Shown: positions 1 through 12,235 of the stretch, one piece after another | How the letters are laid out: every line of letters starts with the position of its first letter | How positions within the stretch are numbered: position 1 is the first letter of the stretch | Source of the DNA: Agrypnia vestita | Taxonomy: Eukaryota; Arthropoda; Insecta; Trichoptera; Phryganeidae | Direction of reading: 5' to 3' | DNA: 64,000 bases | NCBI GenBank assembly: GCA_016648135.1 | Contig: JADDOH010000307.1 | Coordinates: 124,001 to 188,000 of the forward strand | Made by a program: the position numbers and the translations under genes | Notes under the pieces: generated by a model | The model's database searches: none | What the model saw: only the letters and a program-made list of their open reading frames with translations | What the model was told of the DNA's origin: nothing

Positions 1-1820
1 GTAGAGTAGAATGACGTAATTAGTATATAACGACCTTCACGGGCTTAGGGATTTTATCTATGGACAATGGACACCCACCATTATAATAAAAATTGTATAC
101 ACAAATTAAAGTAAAATATTGAAAAAAGTCACATCTTTGCCGAATTCATTTATTTCAAAAGGATAATTCACTCTTACGTATCGTGTATGCTTTCTTTCGA
201 ATTTATAACGCATACAGGACATTATGATTTTATTTTTTTTGGAAACCAAACAGCTTATTTATAGTAAGTAAAACAACAAAAATATGTATGAAATACTGAA
301 GCATTTTAACACAAAAAATAATCAGGGAATCAAGAGTAGCAGGGTACAAGACCGCCAATCGAACCCTTCCAGGATCATTAAGCAATATATATTTATGTAT
401 TTTGGTCATGATTCAGGTCTTGCGAAGGAAGAACTGGAAATTTATAACCTTCCAGATAACATCGTTAGGGAAGATAGTATAAAAGTAAAGCGAGCGTGTT
501 ACCAGTGCCACGTCCATACTGAAACACGGTTGCCAGTTGATATACACACCTGCACACGGTTCTGACGCATCGCTTCAATTTTCATTACCTCTGCCTGCTC
601 TGATGATGTACAGTATAAATCGTTAAACGCTTTATAGGGCAGAAGCCAAAGCCGGTTGATATATCGACCACCCATTTTTTGAGTAAATAAATCATATAAT
701 ACTCATAGTATTTTAAAACTCGTGGTGAAAGACGTTCTCAAGAATGTTTATTGGTTGAAAAAACATACAGCAACGTGAAGTTTGCTGAAAATCACTCGCA
801 ACCATTTTTTAAGTGCGATGTGCCATTCTGAATTTTATGAAATAAAATAAAAATTGCCCTTGAAAGGGTTAACGATAAGCAATTCGGTGATGAAGTAACC
901 GATAGGTCATCCGGGTAATTTTTAAAATGGTAAGGGTTGCGTGTGGTATGGGGAATACTTGTTTGTGCTGGCCTGTTTAATAGAATGGAGAGTTGTAAAG
1001 ACATAAACAGTGAACAATTTCTTTGTCGACTGGCGGCCTATAGGTATATTAATTTGAGTCTATTGTTTTACGTCATCTTAATGATCATATCTTGACCGCT
1101 ATTATACGAATGACATTTCACAGATGTCTTGGGATTTCTCATAGAAACTTTACTATGAGAAATTCCCCGTCTATTTTGACAATGATATTATTACGATTAT
1201 ATTATTACTGTTAATTGACGACCGTTAACCCGAGAACAGGAGGACTATTTTGTTCTTCTAAAATGCGACATCTTTCTATGTTTAAAGAAAATAAACGTAA
1301 TCACAATGCATTTTTTGGACCAAAGTGTAATATCATGTTAACCGATTTTCTTAACGGTTACATATTGAACATTTTACACTAAATATAAAACCTTTGAAAT
1401 GCATTTACAAAATACTTAAAATAGTGGAAAAAATAGTGTACCCTTACAATGACTAATTTTATATGCATTTTTTAGCATTCATAGTAAGGAAATTAAAACA
1501 GAATGTAGTTATTTAGTATTTTATGATGTGGTTTAATTTCATTCTTCACCCTTAAGGCAAAGCTCAATACACGAGTTGTCGAGTGAATTATTGAAATTAT
1601 TTATAGTTAATGGTGCACGTAATATGATTGTTTTCAAAAAAGGCATAATAGCCTTTGGAAAATGTAAGGGTAGCAAGATACTTGCCGCCACCAATACAAG
1701 GATTATATAAGAGTGGCAATATATTTGCCAGACTATTTGGCAGATTTGAGAACATTTTTTATGAAAAATATAAACTTTGTGATATTATATACCTAATGCA
1801 TGTTATATAAACGTAAAAAA
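1..1820. other. AT-rich sequence without recognised gene
   Basis: An open frame at 284-565 (+, 93 aa, with a Cys-rich C-terminal part around CYQCHVH) is the only notable item. It matches no family I recognise and has no splice or promoter support. The rest is AT-rich filler that I cannot assign. Confidence 0.4.
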
Positions 1821-1827
1821 TATTTTA

Positions 1828-2110
1828 CTAACTAACTAACTAACCATCACGCCGTTTCCCCGAAGGGGTATTCAAAGAGGATAGAACGCCATATTCCTCT
1901 ATCTTGGCACACTACTTTTGCTTCGGCTACATTTATTCATCTTCTCATGCATGCTCTATGGTTGTTGAGGCTTTTAACAAGGCCATTCTCCAGTTCTTGT
2001 AGAATCTGATCATGCCAAGTCTTTCGCGGACGCCCTCTATTCCTGTTACCTTCAACACTTGCTCTATATATTTTGTTAACCATCCTTTCATCGCTCATAC
2101 GTTCAACATG
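1828..2110 (-). mobile_element. RTE-like non-LTR retrotransposon 3' tail
   Basis: Read on the minus strand this encodes the end of a reverse-transcriptase polyprotein: HVERMSDERMVNKIYRAS, then RGRPRKTWHDQI, then VCQDRGIWRSILF, ending near a TGATGG(TTAG)n tail (visible on the plus strand as ACTAACTAACTAACC). One in-frame stop follows the CMRR-like part, so it is dead. The same tail recurs at 43853, 44455, 48105, 49935, 56615 and 58855, which makes this a high-copy family. Assignment to RTE rather than another non-LTR clade is by the general form of the tail and is an inference. Confidence 0.72.
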
Positions 2111-2574
2111 ATCGAACCTCCTTTCTCCTCCTCAGAGCTCCTTTCTTTATTCTATTTTTGTTGCAATATTTTGAGGAATCAGGCGGATCACAAAACAAGG
2201 TCAACTTCACGTCTACTCGCTTCAGTAGATACACAAGTGCGAATTGTCAGATGAATCAGTTGAAATGCCTATCCTTGATGGTTACACACAAATACACCAG
2301 GAACGCATTTCAAACAGTGTGTGGCTTACAATATTTATCATGGCTGCAAAAATTAATATTAAAGTTGGATGGAAATATAGTGACCGTACCTGTTAAATGG
2401 TTAAAGCTAATAGTAGTAATAGGTAGTCATTCAAAGGTACAAAGAAAAATATATGGTGTTATTGATAAAAGCAGTCTACAGGAGATAGAACGTTCCGAGA
2501 TCGAGTTCATTTGGCGACTACCTACCTAGATTTTTATGTTAATTTGTGCAAATGATTTAATTTTTTTTTTTAAA

Positions 2575-2780
2575 ATAGAGATGCGAACACGGAATACGTG
2601 TCACAGCAATATTCTTACTATTTTCAAACTAAGCTAAATGCTTGTGCTATGAAAATAGGACTAACTTGCTGTTCTCGAGTGAGGTTCGAATCCGTGACCT
2701 TTGGATCACGAGGCGAGAGTCCTAACCACAAGACCAACAAGCTACTATTAATAAAAACAATGCTTTCAAGCCAAGTATAA
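2575..2780 (-). mobile_element. tRNA-derived SINE-like repeat
   Basis: The minus strand carries a tRNA-like head with a D-arm/box A region (GTCTTGTGGTTAGGACTC) and a box B-like GGATTCGAACC, followed by a non-tRNA body. The body includes TTTTCAAACTAAG and is shared with the degenerate copy at 46405-46815. The T stem and acceptor do not pair, so this is not a functional tRNA. A tRNA-His or tRNA-Glu ancestor is possible. Confidence 0.55.
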
Positions 2781-3149
2781 CACGAAACCATAATAAACAA
2801 AAATTAATTTGTGTACTTTTATTTAAAATGTAGGTATTGCATTATCCCGTAGAAGTGACATCAACGCAAGTCATAACGAAACCTTTGAATTTAGTACGTA
2901 ATGCTGAATGAAATGTGACGAGCAAAGGCAGGCAGATGGCGCTCAGACCTTCGCGAAGTTTTATTTGTAATAGTGCATTTGATAGATTAAGTCTAAGTCA
3001 GTAACAAATTAATCACATAATAAACCTCATTACTACCTAGTTTATACAGGCATCTACGGCCGTGCTATTTCAAATAACTCTGTGATCGTTACTTATCAGT
3101 TTGATACGTTTATAAAGACTCAAGTTACTGCAGGAATTATATTATATGC

Positions 3150-3345
3150 GGGGTATAAAAGCAAAGGCAGCAATATCCAAAAATAAAAAAATATTTGAAT
3201 GCAGTCACCGGGGAGTACCTACTAATTCAATTTAATAATTTAAAATTTATGTTTCTTAGAAATCTCTAATTCAGTACATTTTAAATTAGTAATCCTCGAC
3301 GATTCATTAATTTTTTGGATATTGCTGCTTTTGCTTTAATACCCC
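3150..3345. mobile_element. palindromic MITE, copy 1
   Basis: Terminal inverted repeats begin GGGGTATAAAAGC and AAGGCAGCAATATCC on the left; the same sequence in reverse complement ends at ACCCC on the right. The repeat continues inward (AATGCAGTCA... / ...TGACTGTATT in relatives), so almost the whole element is one hairpin. Relatives lie at 4631, 4960 (fragment) and 7995. The right end reads CACTGTA, compatible with a CAGTGGGG terminus next to TA as in Tc1/mariner-type MITEs, but the left end is degraded. It has no coding capacity. Confidence 0.65.
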
Positions 3346-3813
3346 ACTGTATTAAGCATAATTAAAAAATATATATTTTAGAAAATAATACGAATAGTTT
3401 TAATAGTATTAGGGAAATTACTCTTATATTATAGTTTTTATACTTAAAATATATATTTTTAATAGAAATGTATTTTTTAAATTAGTTTAATTAATTAAAT
3501 GTCAATAATTATACCTAACACTTTGCTAATTGGACTAAAACAATGATGTATAGGGGTGATGTTCTCTATAAAAGGCCAAGAATCCAGTGTAGATCTTACC
3601 GTTTAAGAATAAGTATATATCTGTGTGAATATATTATATTTATTGAAAACAAAATATCCGTATTATCGATGATTATTTTTGTAGATCTCCGAATGTTCAG
3701 CAGGCTAATCATTGCATGTTTGTCTCTGACAAGATTAACACGCATGTGATCAATACTGGTGAAAGTCTAACAATACTATGGTTGGGGTGTATAGTGTTGC
3801 GAATATAGTAGTG

Positions 3814-3861
3814 TAGGGTCCTGACGAAGAGACGGGTACGTCTCGAAACCGGTAGACCCTA
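3814..3861 (+). ncRNA. hammerhead ribozyme-like motif 1 (Penelope-type)
   Basis: Stem I is TAGGGTC (3814-3820) paired with GACCCTA (3855-3861), 7 bp. The core CTGACGA is at 3821-3827, followed by one extra unpaired A. Stem II is GAGAC/GTCTC with loop GGGTAC. GAAA lies at 3845-3848, and then ACCGGT (3848-3853) is self-complementary, with A at the predicted cleavage position (GUA triplet). Stem III is too short to fold alone but pairs perfectly between two copies, as in dimeric minimal hammerheads of Penelope-like elements. The sequence downstream (AGTGGTTTTTAC) resembles that after the other motifs. The extra base before stem II differs from the textbook core, so activity is unproven. Confidence 0.75.
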
Positions 3862-3928
3862 GATCTGGTAGTGGTTTTTACTAAGTTAACTAACATTCTG
3901 CTATTTCAAATCCCATTAAAAAGTGTCG

Positions 3929-3935
3929 TATAAAA
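3929..3935 (+). promoter_or_regulatory. TATA-like box upstream of GC-rich leader
   Basis: TATAAAA within CGTATAAAACGG lies about 30 bp before the start of a GC-rich block that leads to the candidate first exon at 4326. No strong initiator is obvious. This is a positional inference only. Confidence 0.25.
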
Positions 3936-3959
3936 CGGGTGCGATGCGCTTCATAAAAA

Positions 3960-4325
3960 ATATCGTTCGATTTTCGAATTTCCCGTCTCGGCAGCCGCCG
4001 GGTGGGGGGCCCTGCGGGCGCGGGCAGGGCGGCCGGGCGGCGGGCGGCCGGGCCGGCAGTGCGCCGCAGGCCTGCCGCGCGGACGGACGTGTATCTGTAC
4101 TCCATCTGCCGCCACTTCGCCGGCCCGATGCAGCGAGCCTCGATACAACAAAAGGACAAAAAGGCTTTTGCATTGTAGCGAGCGGCTCGCGCTGGATCGC
4201 GTGTGACAGCTCCGAAGGCTGTATTTTCGCCCCGTCGCGCCTTTCCTCGTCGCGACGATCGCCCGTTTATTTTGTTTATTTTTTAATCTGTTCCCTCGAC
4301 GGCTCTGTGTGCGTAGAATTTGACG
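3960..4325 (+). other. GC-rich, CpG-rich block, probable promoter/5' leader
   Basis: Base composition switches abruptly from AT-rich to very GC-rich (runs such as GGGCGCGGGCAGGGCGGCC), then back to AT-rich after 4422. There are no repeat copies elsewhere in the window. It contains a 16-codon upstream ORF at 4128-4178. A 160-aa open frame (3923-4405) runs through it, but that frame is of low complexity in its GC part and is more likely a by-product of composition. The best reading is the 5' end of a host gene transcribed on the plus strand. Confidence 0.5.
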
Positions 4326-4422
4326 ATGGCAAGAGCCGCGGGTTTGTGCCGGGGCGCACCGGACGAAGAGGCCGCTTCATCCGAAGCTGCGCCGTCGGGT
4401 TATAAGTTAATTGAAGTATGCG
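4326..4422 (+). CDS. candidate first coding exon of an unidentified gene
   Basis: An ATG at 4326 opens 32 codons with host-like composition (MARAAGLCRGAPDEE..., ending GYKLIEVC) and runs straight into a good donor: the exon ends at 4422 and GTGAGC follows, leaving a phase-1 intron. Codons are GC-rich like the leader, unlike the flanking repeats. I do not recognise the protein. It could be the N-terminus of an unrelated gene or, less likely, an alternative first exon for a downstream plus-strand gene, since lowfat exon 1 also ends in phase 1. No acceptor or second exon could be identified. Confidence 0.4.
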
Positions 4423-4630
4423 GTGAGCGCTTTCATATTTTATTAATGATTTTCCTTGTCACTTGCATTATTTGTAATTTGTAACGCGCGACCATCATCC
4501 GGCCGACAATCCGTTGAACTATCCCACGGAGATTTCATTCACACACTTCGTTCTGAAAAAATCATTAAAACATTATCGTGAAACTACTATATTATAAATA
4601 CTCACCAGAAGAAAACAATTCTTCAACACT

Positions 4631-4806
4631 TGTGGGGTATCAAAACAAAAGCAGCAATATAAAAAAAAATTGAATGCAGTCATCGAGTATCTAATTTAGG
4701 CTATATTTCTTTAAAAATCCCGAATTCAGTACATTATAAATTAGTAATCCTCGATGACTGTATTAAATTTTTTTGGATATTGCTGCCTTTGCTTTTATAC
4801 CCTCAA
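4631..4806. mobile_element. palindromic MITE, copy 2
   Basis: Same family as 3150-3345: left GGGGTATCAAAACAAAAGC, right GGATATTGCTGCC followed by TTTGCTTTTATACCC, with the inner palindromic arms TGCAGTCATCGAG and CTCGATGACTG. The left arm has lost several bases relative to the right. Confidence 0.65.
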
Positions 4807-4959
4807 TTTATGTAAATGGATATGGAACACTTCTTTAGATAACTTAGAATAAAAGAAAAAATTATCACAGTAATTAAGTTTAATTAAAATTTAGAATTCA
4901 TAAAATTTCTGACCTTATTTATCTATCCCTTCCAAAATCATGTTTCTTATAAATTTATA

Positions 4960-5130
4960 ATAAATTTATAGGCTACGTTTCCTAAACAACTCTCGAATTC
5001 AGTACCTACATTATAAATTAGTAATTAAACTTTTTTTGGATATTTCTGCCTTTGGTTTTATACTCACAATTTATGTTAATGGACATTAGACTTAGACAGA
5101 AACACAGAAAATTCACCAAAGAAATTTAGT
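4960..5130. repeat. local partial duplication of MITE copy 2 and its flank
   Basis: The right arm (GAATTCAGTACCTACATTAT, then TTTTTTGGATATTTCTGCC) and also the non-element flank (CAATTTATGTTAATGGACAT) repeat the sequence about 263 bp upstream. Homology that extends past the element end indicates a tandem duplication rather than a new insertion. Confidence 0.5.
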
Positions 5131-5159
5131 TTAATTAAAATTCAAAAAATTTCTGAATT

Positions 5160-7990
5160 CGAGCTTGACTAGCATTTCAGTTTGAACGAGTTCATATCCA
5201 CATAGCGTCTTCGTGGAGCTATTAAACCCATTCATCCATTGTTTGTTGTGTAAATAAGATTCCGAGGAATTGTTTTTTGACCGTCAACTCGGCTTCACAT
5301 ACAACCACATGTAAGACGAACGAAAATTCTTACGAGAATGTCAGATTATCCAGAAATCTCAATTTTCACCAGCAATAAATGAAATTTTAATAAGAAAATA
5401 TTTTGCGTCCTTCAATTTGACAGGTTCTAAAGTTAAGTGCATATTAACTGAAACTCTTTTGTTTTTCATATAAATTAGATTAACTGAAAGCGAATGAATA
5501 TATGAGTATATAATTCAACGGAAAATGATGAATCTTACTCGAAAATATTCGATAAATAAATTCGATTTTTCTGTTTATCGTGATAAGTGATGGATACATT
5601 TAATTTGTTTCAATTATTAAATAATTATATTCTAAAATTGTAGATTAATAATTAAAACTTTTTTATAATTATACAACATTAAAAATATTTGCTCACTCTT
5701 TAAAGCAATCTTAACTATATTGTACATAAAAAAATCTTTAGTCGCAATAATCACAAAGCTTTTTGTATCCATCCAATCCTTGTATCCATTAAAATACTAT
5801 ACCTAAATCTAATTTATCTTATCTTTTTCATATTTCTACTACATGTGTATTACTATAATTATTGTACTTCACAAAATTCGAATTTTATATGCAAATTTTT
5901 TATTGTAAAACTTATATTTAAGTAATATTTTTCAAATATATTTAACGTTTATTATTATTGAAAGTTACATGTGTATTACTTGTAATTTAATCTCTAAAAT
6001 AAGTCAAATATCTTTATACTAATATAACTCTTATGTTAGATGAACTTTATTCCGATCTGTATTGTGTAAATAATATATACCACCGTGAATTTAGATTTGA
6101 TTACTTTCTTTAAAATTTCTCTCAATTTTACTTTTTTGTGAAAATAAAATATTTAATTTTTTTATTTATGTTTATATTTCAAGAAAGCGATAAAAACGGT
6201 TCAACAACAATTATTTTTGATGAAAAAATATTGATGAATACTAATGGCATAAGCAAGTAATATATATATATATATATAGCTTATAAATCTGATAAAAACC
6301 TTTTTATAATCCTTCTTTTAGATATTTTTATATTTCCTTTTTCTATTACGTCCAAGTAATTTCTTTTGTCATTTTTTTAACTTTTCGGCAAAATACACTT
6401 ACGTATTTTCGATATTAAAATATTTTTCTCTTTTTAATCCCTTTTACAAGTTGCCTAATCATTACATTATTTATAGTTTTTCGAACGAAAATGTGTAAAA
6501 AAGCAGTTGATATATTTATTATTATCAAGTGAACCATGCAAATTAAAGATTTCCTGGATTGTAACCATTACCAATATTCAATTAAATAATATGCGTTGTT
6601 CATTATTATTTGATTTAATAGCCTACCTACTCTTTATCAATATTTAAAGGCACATTGGGTAATATTTATTAGATTCTTATGACATAAAAAAAATCCAAGT
6701 TCTCGCGAAACAGTAGGTAGGTATCTATCCAAGTTTGTCGAGTGGGCCGCGATGAATAAAAAGATTTTGTTAATTATGAAAAAACTTTTAATTATTCACA
6801 AAACGACTCGTATAAGTGTCAATAAGTCAGTACGGAAAGAGACTCGATCGATCATTGTTTTACCCTCATATTATATTGATATTAGTAGTCCTCAGGAATT
6901 TTAAAGACTTGTTTAAATATATTCTATGGAAATAATCAACAGAAATTATTCTGATTAATTACCAAATAAATTAATTAATCATCACATAACAGATTTTTAA
7001 GTTTTTGAGTTTCTAGATATGTTCGCGTTTTGTTCCAGAAAGATTTTCACAAAACATCCAAAACGACATGTCAAATCCCGATAATTTCTTGTCTTTGGAG
7101 TCCGTGATTTTATTATGATTTTCAGTTCGGGGATAAAATAATTAAACTCCCATCTACATAATTAAAATCTGTATAAATAACGTTTATTAATGACGCTGAT
7201 GTCATTTTAAACATCCTCGTAAAAATTGTAATGTTGTAATTTAAGGTATTTTAATGATTTTTTCAGTATTTTATGCAAATAATTATGTTGAACACTAAGC
7301 AATTTAAAACATTGAACTTCTGTATTCAATTTTATTATTTGCTATAAAATTATATACCTACATTTAGAAATAAATCCATTTTTAAATTTGTAGATATCAA
7401 CTGCAATTTTTATCGGAAAGGTGCAAACGTTGCTTGATTTATTTGCTCAGAAGCGAAATTATGAAATATAAAATTGACATAAAAGAGAAGTCAGCGATTT
7501 AAAAGCAAGAAGTGTAAAGAAAATTGAAAACTCAAACATGAGCAGAAATAGGAGGTTTTTTTTTTTAAAGATGTTCTTGGTAATGTTAATTCATTCATAA
7601 TTAATGTAAATTACTGTTAATGATAAAATATATGTGATTAAAATATACATTTTTAATAATTTTTTAATAAAAATCAAGTACTTGCGACGTTAAACATAAA
7701 TTAATTTAAAATTATTTTGCATTCCGTATGTTGATGCGTTGCGCATTAAATGATTTATTATGGGACTGACAAAAGTCGACCTTATTCATCTTCTAAAAAA
7801 ATCCCGAGTGAGAGAATCAGCTTCATTAATTATTATGAATTAATTGGAGTTGTGATATAACTCGAGTTATTGTGATTTTTTGCACTCTTTTTAAAATAAT
7901 TGATATCGAAAGACGGTGGCATTGTAAGGTTTAAAAATAAAATATTAAAGTTTACTTATAAAAGTGTAAATTTCGAAAATGTATACATTA
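5160..7990. other. AT-rich sequence without recognised gene
   Basis: No credible exon or repeat family. Stretches at about 5160-5340 and 7020-7140 have more balanced composition and may be conserved non-coding sequence, but nothing in them is diagnostic. Confidence 0.4.
6260..6278. repeat. (AT)n microsatellite
   Basis: About nine uninterrupted AT dinucleotides. Confidence 0.9.
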
Positions 7991-7994
7991 ACTA

Positions 7995-8236
7995 TGTGGT
8001 ATAAAAACAAAGGCAGTAATGAAAAAAAAATTAATGCAGTCATCGAGGATTACTAATTTATTGTGTACTGAATTTGAGAATTTATAGGAAACCTAAGCCC
8101 ACAAATTTATAGGAAATATGGTTTTGGAAAGGATAGATACATAAAATCTAGAATTCAGTGCATTTTAAATTAGTAACCCTCGGTGACTGTATTCAAAATA
8201 TTTTGGATATTGTTGCCTTTGCTTTTATATCCCACA
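7995..8236. mobile_element. palindromic MITE, copy 4
   Basis: Same family as 3150: left TGTGGTATAAAAACAAAGG, right GCCTTTGCTTTTATATCCCA, with inner arms AATGCAGTCATCGAGGATTA and TAACCCTCGGTGACTGTATT. The internal loop carries an additional roughly 60 bp (ATAGGAAATATGG...) not seen in copy 1. Confidence 0.65.
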
Positions 8237-8239
8237 ATT

Positions 8240-9260
8240 CATAAGAAATGCATATATATATACTAGTTAATGTATATACATTATCAAAATATAACACTGT
8301 GTCTGTAACATACACATATATACGTAAAATTGAAATACTAGCTGCGTTACTTTAGGTACCGGAGACAGGAAATTGGAATAGTAGGTATCTATTAAGAAGA
8401 TGAATTAATGTGCGTGAGAGAGAATTACGGTTAACAAAGGAACAAGTAGAACGTTCACACAGGACTTGGATGTCGCATAGAAGAAGATCGCCAACAGCAT
8501 AGTTAAAATATTAATATCCTAAGAGTAAAATCATGTAGGTACATAATATTATTGTGGAAGCAGTGTAGGTAAATGTTGGCTTAGTCAGATCATAACGTGA
8601 TATGGAAGCAGAATTAACATGGACTAGATCAAAATACAACCAGCAACTTGAAACGAGCAACACGCGATATTTTTGCCACACATTTATAAAACTCATGTTC
8701 CTGCATACCATTCACTCGCAAAGTTTAGCTATAAACATGACAAGCGGGTGCATTATATCTTTTGTGTGTATAAATTTGTAATAAATGTTGCATTTTGCAA
8801 ATCCATCGTTATTACATTTCCGAAAGTGATAAAATATAGTATGTTTAATTTGCAAGTTCCATGAAAACTGTAACGCGAATGCGTTACAGTTAAAATCGGT
8901 CAGTAACTAAATATATTTTTACATTAGATTTAGATGTCGTAGATAAGATTGTCGCGTAGATTATTATCGTATTGTGTACTTTTATTAACATATAAGCAGT
9001 GATATGACGAACATTAAATGCAGCGTAGTGAAAAAATCAAAAAATTGATGAATTTCTAGAGAACCAGCCTGTGATTATGCAGGAGGGATGTAAGATCTGT
9101 GTCCGATACATTTAACCGTTGTTTGTGCAAGTTGTTAAAGAAATCTTCAATTAGCGAATACAGTTGTAAACATTGAAAATATTAGATAGAACTCCCATAT
9201 CACAATTTGCAGCAAAAACAGCAAACAAAATTAATAATATTTTTAAAGGCTATGATGCAT
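8240..9260. other. sequence without recognised gene
   Basis: Contains several short overlapping open frames (8511-8864) without similarity that I recognise. The part at 8640-8880 is less AT-rich than its surroundings and could be a regulatory element. No repeats shared with the rest of the window were noticed. Confidence 0.35.
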
Positions 9261-9262
9261 CA

Positions 9263-9530
9263 AACATAATTATTTCGTTGTCTGCCTGTCTGTCCGTCTG
9301 TTTGTCTATCTGTCTGTCCCCGTAACTTCGTATAAACTTCCGTAATTTCGTTCGAATTCACGGCTAAAAAGACCAAACGAAATGGTCGGAGATGGGGCTT
9401 GAACCCCGGGCAAGGCGGCAACGATAGCGATGTTGCCAACGATGAGCCTGCATTACTCGGCAAAAACACACTACATATAAGACTCAGCAAAGACGCGAAC
9501 CATTTCATGATCCGCCCATTCGCCAGCGGG
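9263..9530 (-). mobile_element. SINE-like repeat with GACA/GGAC tail, copy a
   Basis: On the minus strand it reads: tRNA-like region with GGGGTTCAAGCCCC (box B-like), then GAACGAAATTACG, then GACAGACAG-type repeats, ending AACGAAATAATTATGTTTGA. Better or partial copies lie at 15085 (+), 27538 (-) and 47585 (+), with tails alone at 11183, 14030 and 37244. The shared order of head, body and GGAC/GACA tail indicates a non-autonomous retroposon. Confidence 0.65.
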
Positions 9531-10389
9531 GGAAGTACGAAAAAAATGATCTAATATTTTGATAAAAGCCGTTATTACTATTTCATGAGTGTCGGCTATA
9601 AATAAGTATATAATCATTATATTTATAATTCATTCATTTTGACGGGTTACAGCTCTTGTTATAAATAAAGTAATGAAAATTCTACTACACACATAATAAT
9701 ATTATTAATAATTTAATTTCATTTTTCATCTGCTTCACTTTTAGTATATGTTTCTGCGTGCAAGATTGAGCTTGCATTGGTTGCGTATTACAGTTGATAA
9801 TTGCATATTGCTCCGATGAGTGATTTCACTTAGTCTGTCGGGTGTAAGAGCATCCACAGACCTAAGCAAATCACATTGACCCTTTCTATCAAGAATATGG
9901 GTAATAATATAAATATTGTAGGATAGCAGCCGTTGTTAGAGCAGGTTCAAATATTATGATGTTTGGAAACTAGATGAGGGCATCGATAGACGTCCATCGT
10001 TTGAAATTATGGAGCACCAAGATATATTTAAAATAATAATAATAAATTTGTTAAGAAAGCAGTCTATGTCAGTTTCACAAATAATGTGATCACAATGAAT
10101 GTAAAAGAACTCAAAAAACTATTTTTCTGAATTTATTTTATTGTATGGTGTAGAAATATAAAAGGATATGTACCTAATATATTTAATTCAGATTTTTTCT
10201 TCTTATTCTTTTATTGCTTTATTTTCATGTAGAATATGCATACAAAAATATCCAATTCTTTTATTAATTTTAATTTATGGAGGCATTATTGTTATTTAAA
10301 CAAAAAATGCTTAAAAGTTTAACTTATTAACTAAGTTTAACTTAAAGGATAAAATAAAATAAAAATTAAAAAATTTTAGTAAAGCTTTC

Positions 10390-10485
10390 CACAATTTTTT
10401 ATTTATTTTTTTAATTTATGTATTTATTTATTTTTTGATACTTATTACATTATACATATGCCAAACTGCACAGCAGTTTTACGGC
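10390..10485 (-). mobile_element. 3' tail of a Jockey-like non-LTR element
   Basis: On the minus strand, GTAAAACTGCTGTGCAGTTT followed by an AAATA-rich (AAATAAAT)n end resembles the C-terminal codons and tail of Jockey-like elements. Only the last approximately 95 bp survive. Confidence 0.4.
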
Positions 10486-10499
10486 ATTAATTAATCAGT

Positions 10500-11860
10500 A
10501 CAAGTAATTAATATGAGTTTCTAAGGTCCCGGTGGCGTCTTTATTTTTTCAAAATACAGATTTGTTCTGATCATGATCGTATCTTTCTTAAGTGACATTT
10601 ATTAATTTGTTTTAATTTCACAGAACTTTGTTCTAAATGGTGATAATTGTTTTTATTTAAAATATCTCCTTTCTTACTTATTTATAAATAGCAGAACTTG
10701 TTTTTAATATTAATTAATTTAAATGAATAAAGTAATTAAGTTGAAATACTTTCTCACGGCTAACTTCATGACTATACGACATACATACGAAGGTATTACA
10801 TTTGATTAACTACTAGCAGCAAGCTGCATCTAGCTGCAGCTATGTATGTAATTCTTTTAAAGACATTATTTTTAATAGTTAGTTTTTTTTATCTCACTGT
10901 ATTTCTACAGCAGTCCCGGTGCGACATGCTGTCAAACAGTTAGTTTTTTTCCTCTCCAAATGTTGTGCAACTCAGGTTTCGTTTTTGAATATAAGTTTAA
11001 TCTGAACGAAAGAATCTTACAAAACATTGTCTTAATTTTAAAAAAATAATGACATACCTACAGATGCCGGTTTTATTCGAGTCCATTGGAATTCATCCAC
11101 CTATAGGCCTTAGAATATTGATAAAATTTAAAATCAAAATACGAGTATGTAGAGACACGTGGCGTGCGATATTCCAATAATAATAATAATTTCGTTGTCT
11201 GTCTGTCCGTAACATCTGTATCTTTTTAATTATTCTTTTAATTATTTTATTTTATTCTTAATACTTATTCTTTAGGACCTGGCAGGTAATTTAGGCGAAA
11301 TACTCATCTTCTTCCCACGATACATTTTCTATACAAATCTACACCATTTGACAGATCCCACATAAATTTTGCATCTTTATTTCTCCAAACAAGTCAAATG
11401 AAAATAAACGTACAGCAATGAACGAAATACAAAAGACCTACTGTATAAAGCATATTTATTAAGTTTGACGTTTCGTTAACGTAATTAAGTTAAGATTTTA
11501 CTATAATAATGTAGAAAAATCAAAACTTTCACCAGTAACATAGCCCCTTCCTTCTATCTTTACCTAATTACTTTTTATTTGCACTGCCACCTAAGCCTGT
11601 ATCCTATATTAGTATATTAGTTTATATCTTCACCTATCGTTGAGAGCTACTCTCTCGCTGATTCTCTCGAAACTCGAGTAGTGTTAATAAAGTCAAGCAT
11701 AGTTAATAACAATATTAATTTTTTTAACTATCCTTAACTAAGATCATTATGAAATTCTACTAAGTTGACGTCGATTCTATCAATAGTAGGTACACGCCTT
11801 AAAATTTTATTTTCACAAACTTACAGTGCTCGCTCGTTTCTTTTAGTACAGGGATGTTAA
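10500..11860. other. AT-rich sequence with one SINE tail fragment
   Basis: Only the GACA-type tail at about 11183-11215 (TTTCGTTGTCTGTCTGTCCG, minus-strand SINE family) could be assigned. The rest is featureless. Confidence 0.4.
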
Positions 11861-11865
11861 GGCGC

Positions 11866-11940
11866 TGAGATGAACGTTTTGCACACTAATATTGTTTAGT
11901 GCTTAGATGAACGTTTTATACACTAATATTGTTTAATAAT
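11866..11940. repeat. short tandem duplication
   Basis: A unit of about 38 bp, recognisable by AGATGAACGTTTT and CACTAATATTGTTTA, occurs twice in direct succession with few differences. Confidence 0.6.
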
Positions 11941-11984
11941 AATTTATTTTGTATAATATTCTGTGTCTGGATTTTATCTGATTT

Positions 11985-12235
11985 TGAAAGCAAAAATAAC
12001 AGCAATTCGCGCTCACTATGAGCTTATGCATCTCTTTTTTTACATGCTTTTATTTAGCTCTCTTTGTCTGTTTGGTCGTTCGTTTGTTGTGGTGGAATCT
12101 TGTAATTAATTTTTCTCCAACTTCCCGAATAACTATATTTCTGAAACTCTCAATATTAACGTAAAGGGAATGACTATACATTATTAAATCACTTTAGTCA
12201 TGATTTGGTCATTATTTTGATAAAAATTAATAATT
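11985..12235 (-). repeat. dispersed repeat, inverted partner of 18390-18640
   Basis: Shares, in opposite orientation, the strings CTCTTTGTCTGTTTG, GTGGTGGAATCTT, CTTCCCG and the ACGTAAAG / CATTATT-type body with 18390-18640. The two copies probably belong to an old non-coding transposon, because no ORF is retained. Confidence 0.55.

Noticed and set aside
3890..4173. Minus-strand Arg/Pro-rich frames in the GC island
   Set aside because: Three overlapping frames on the minus strand and one on the plus are open purely because of GC content.
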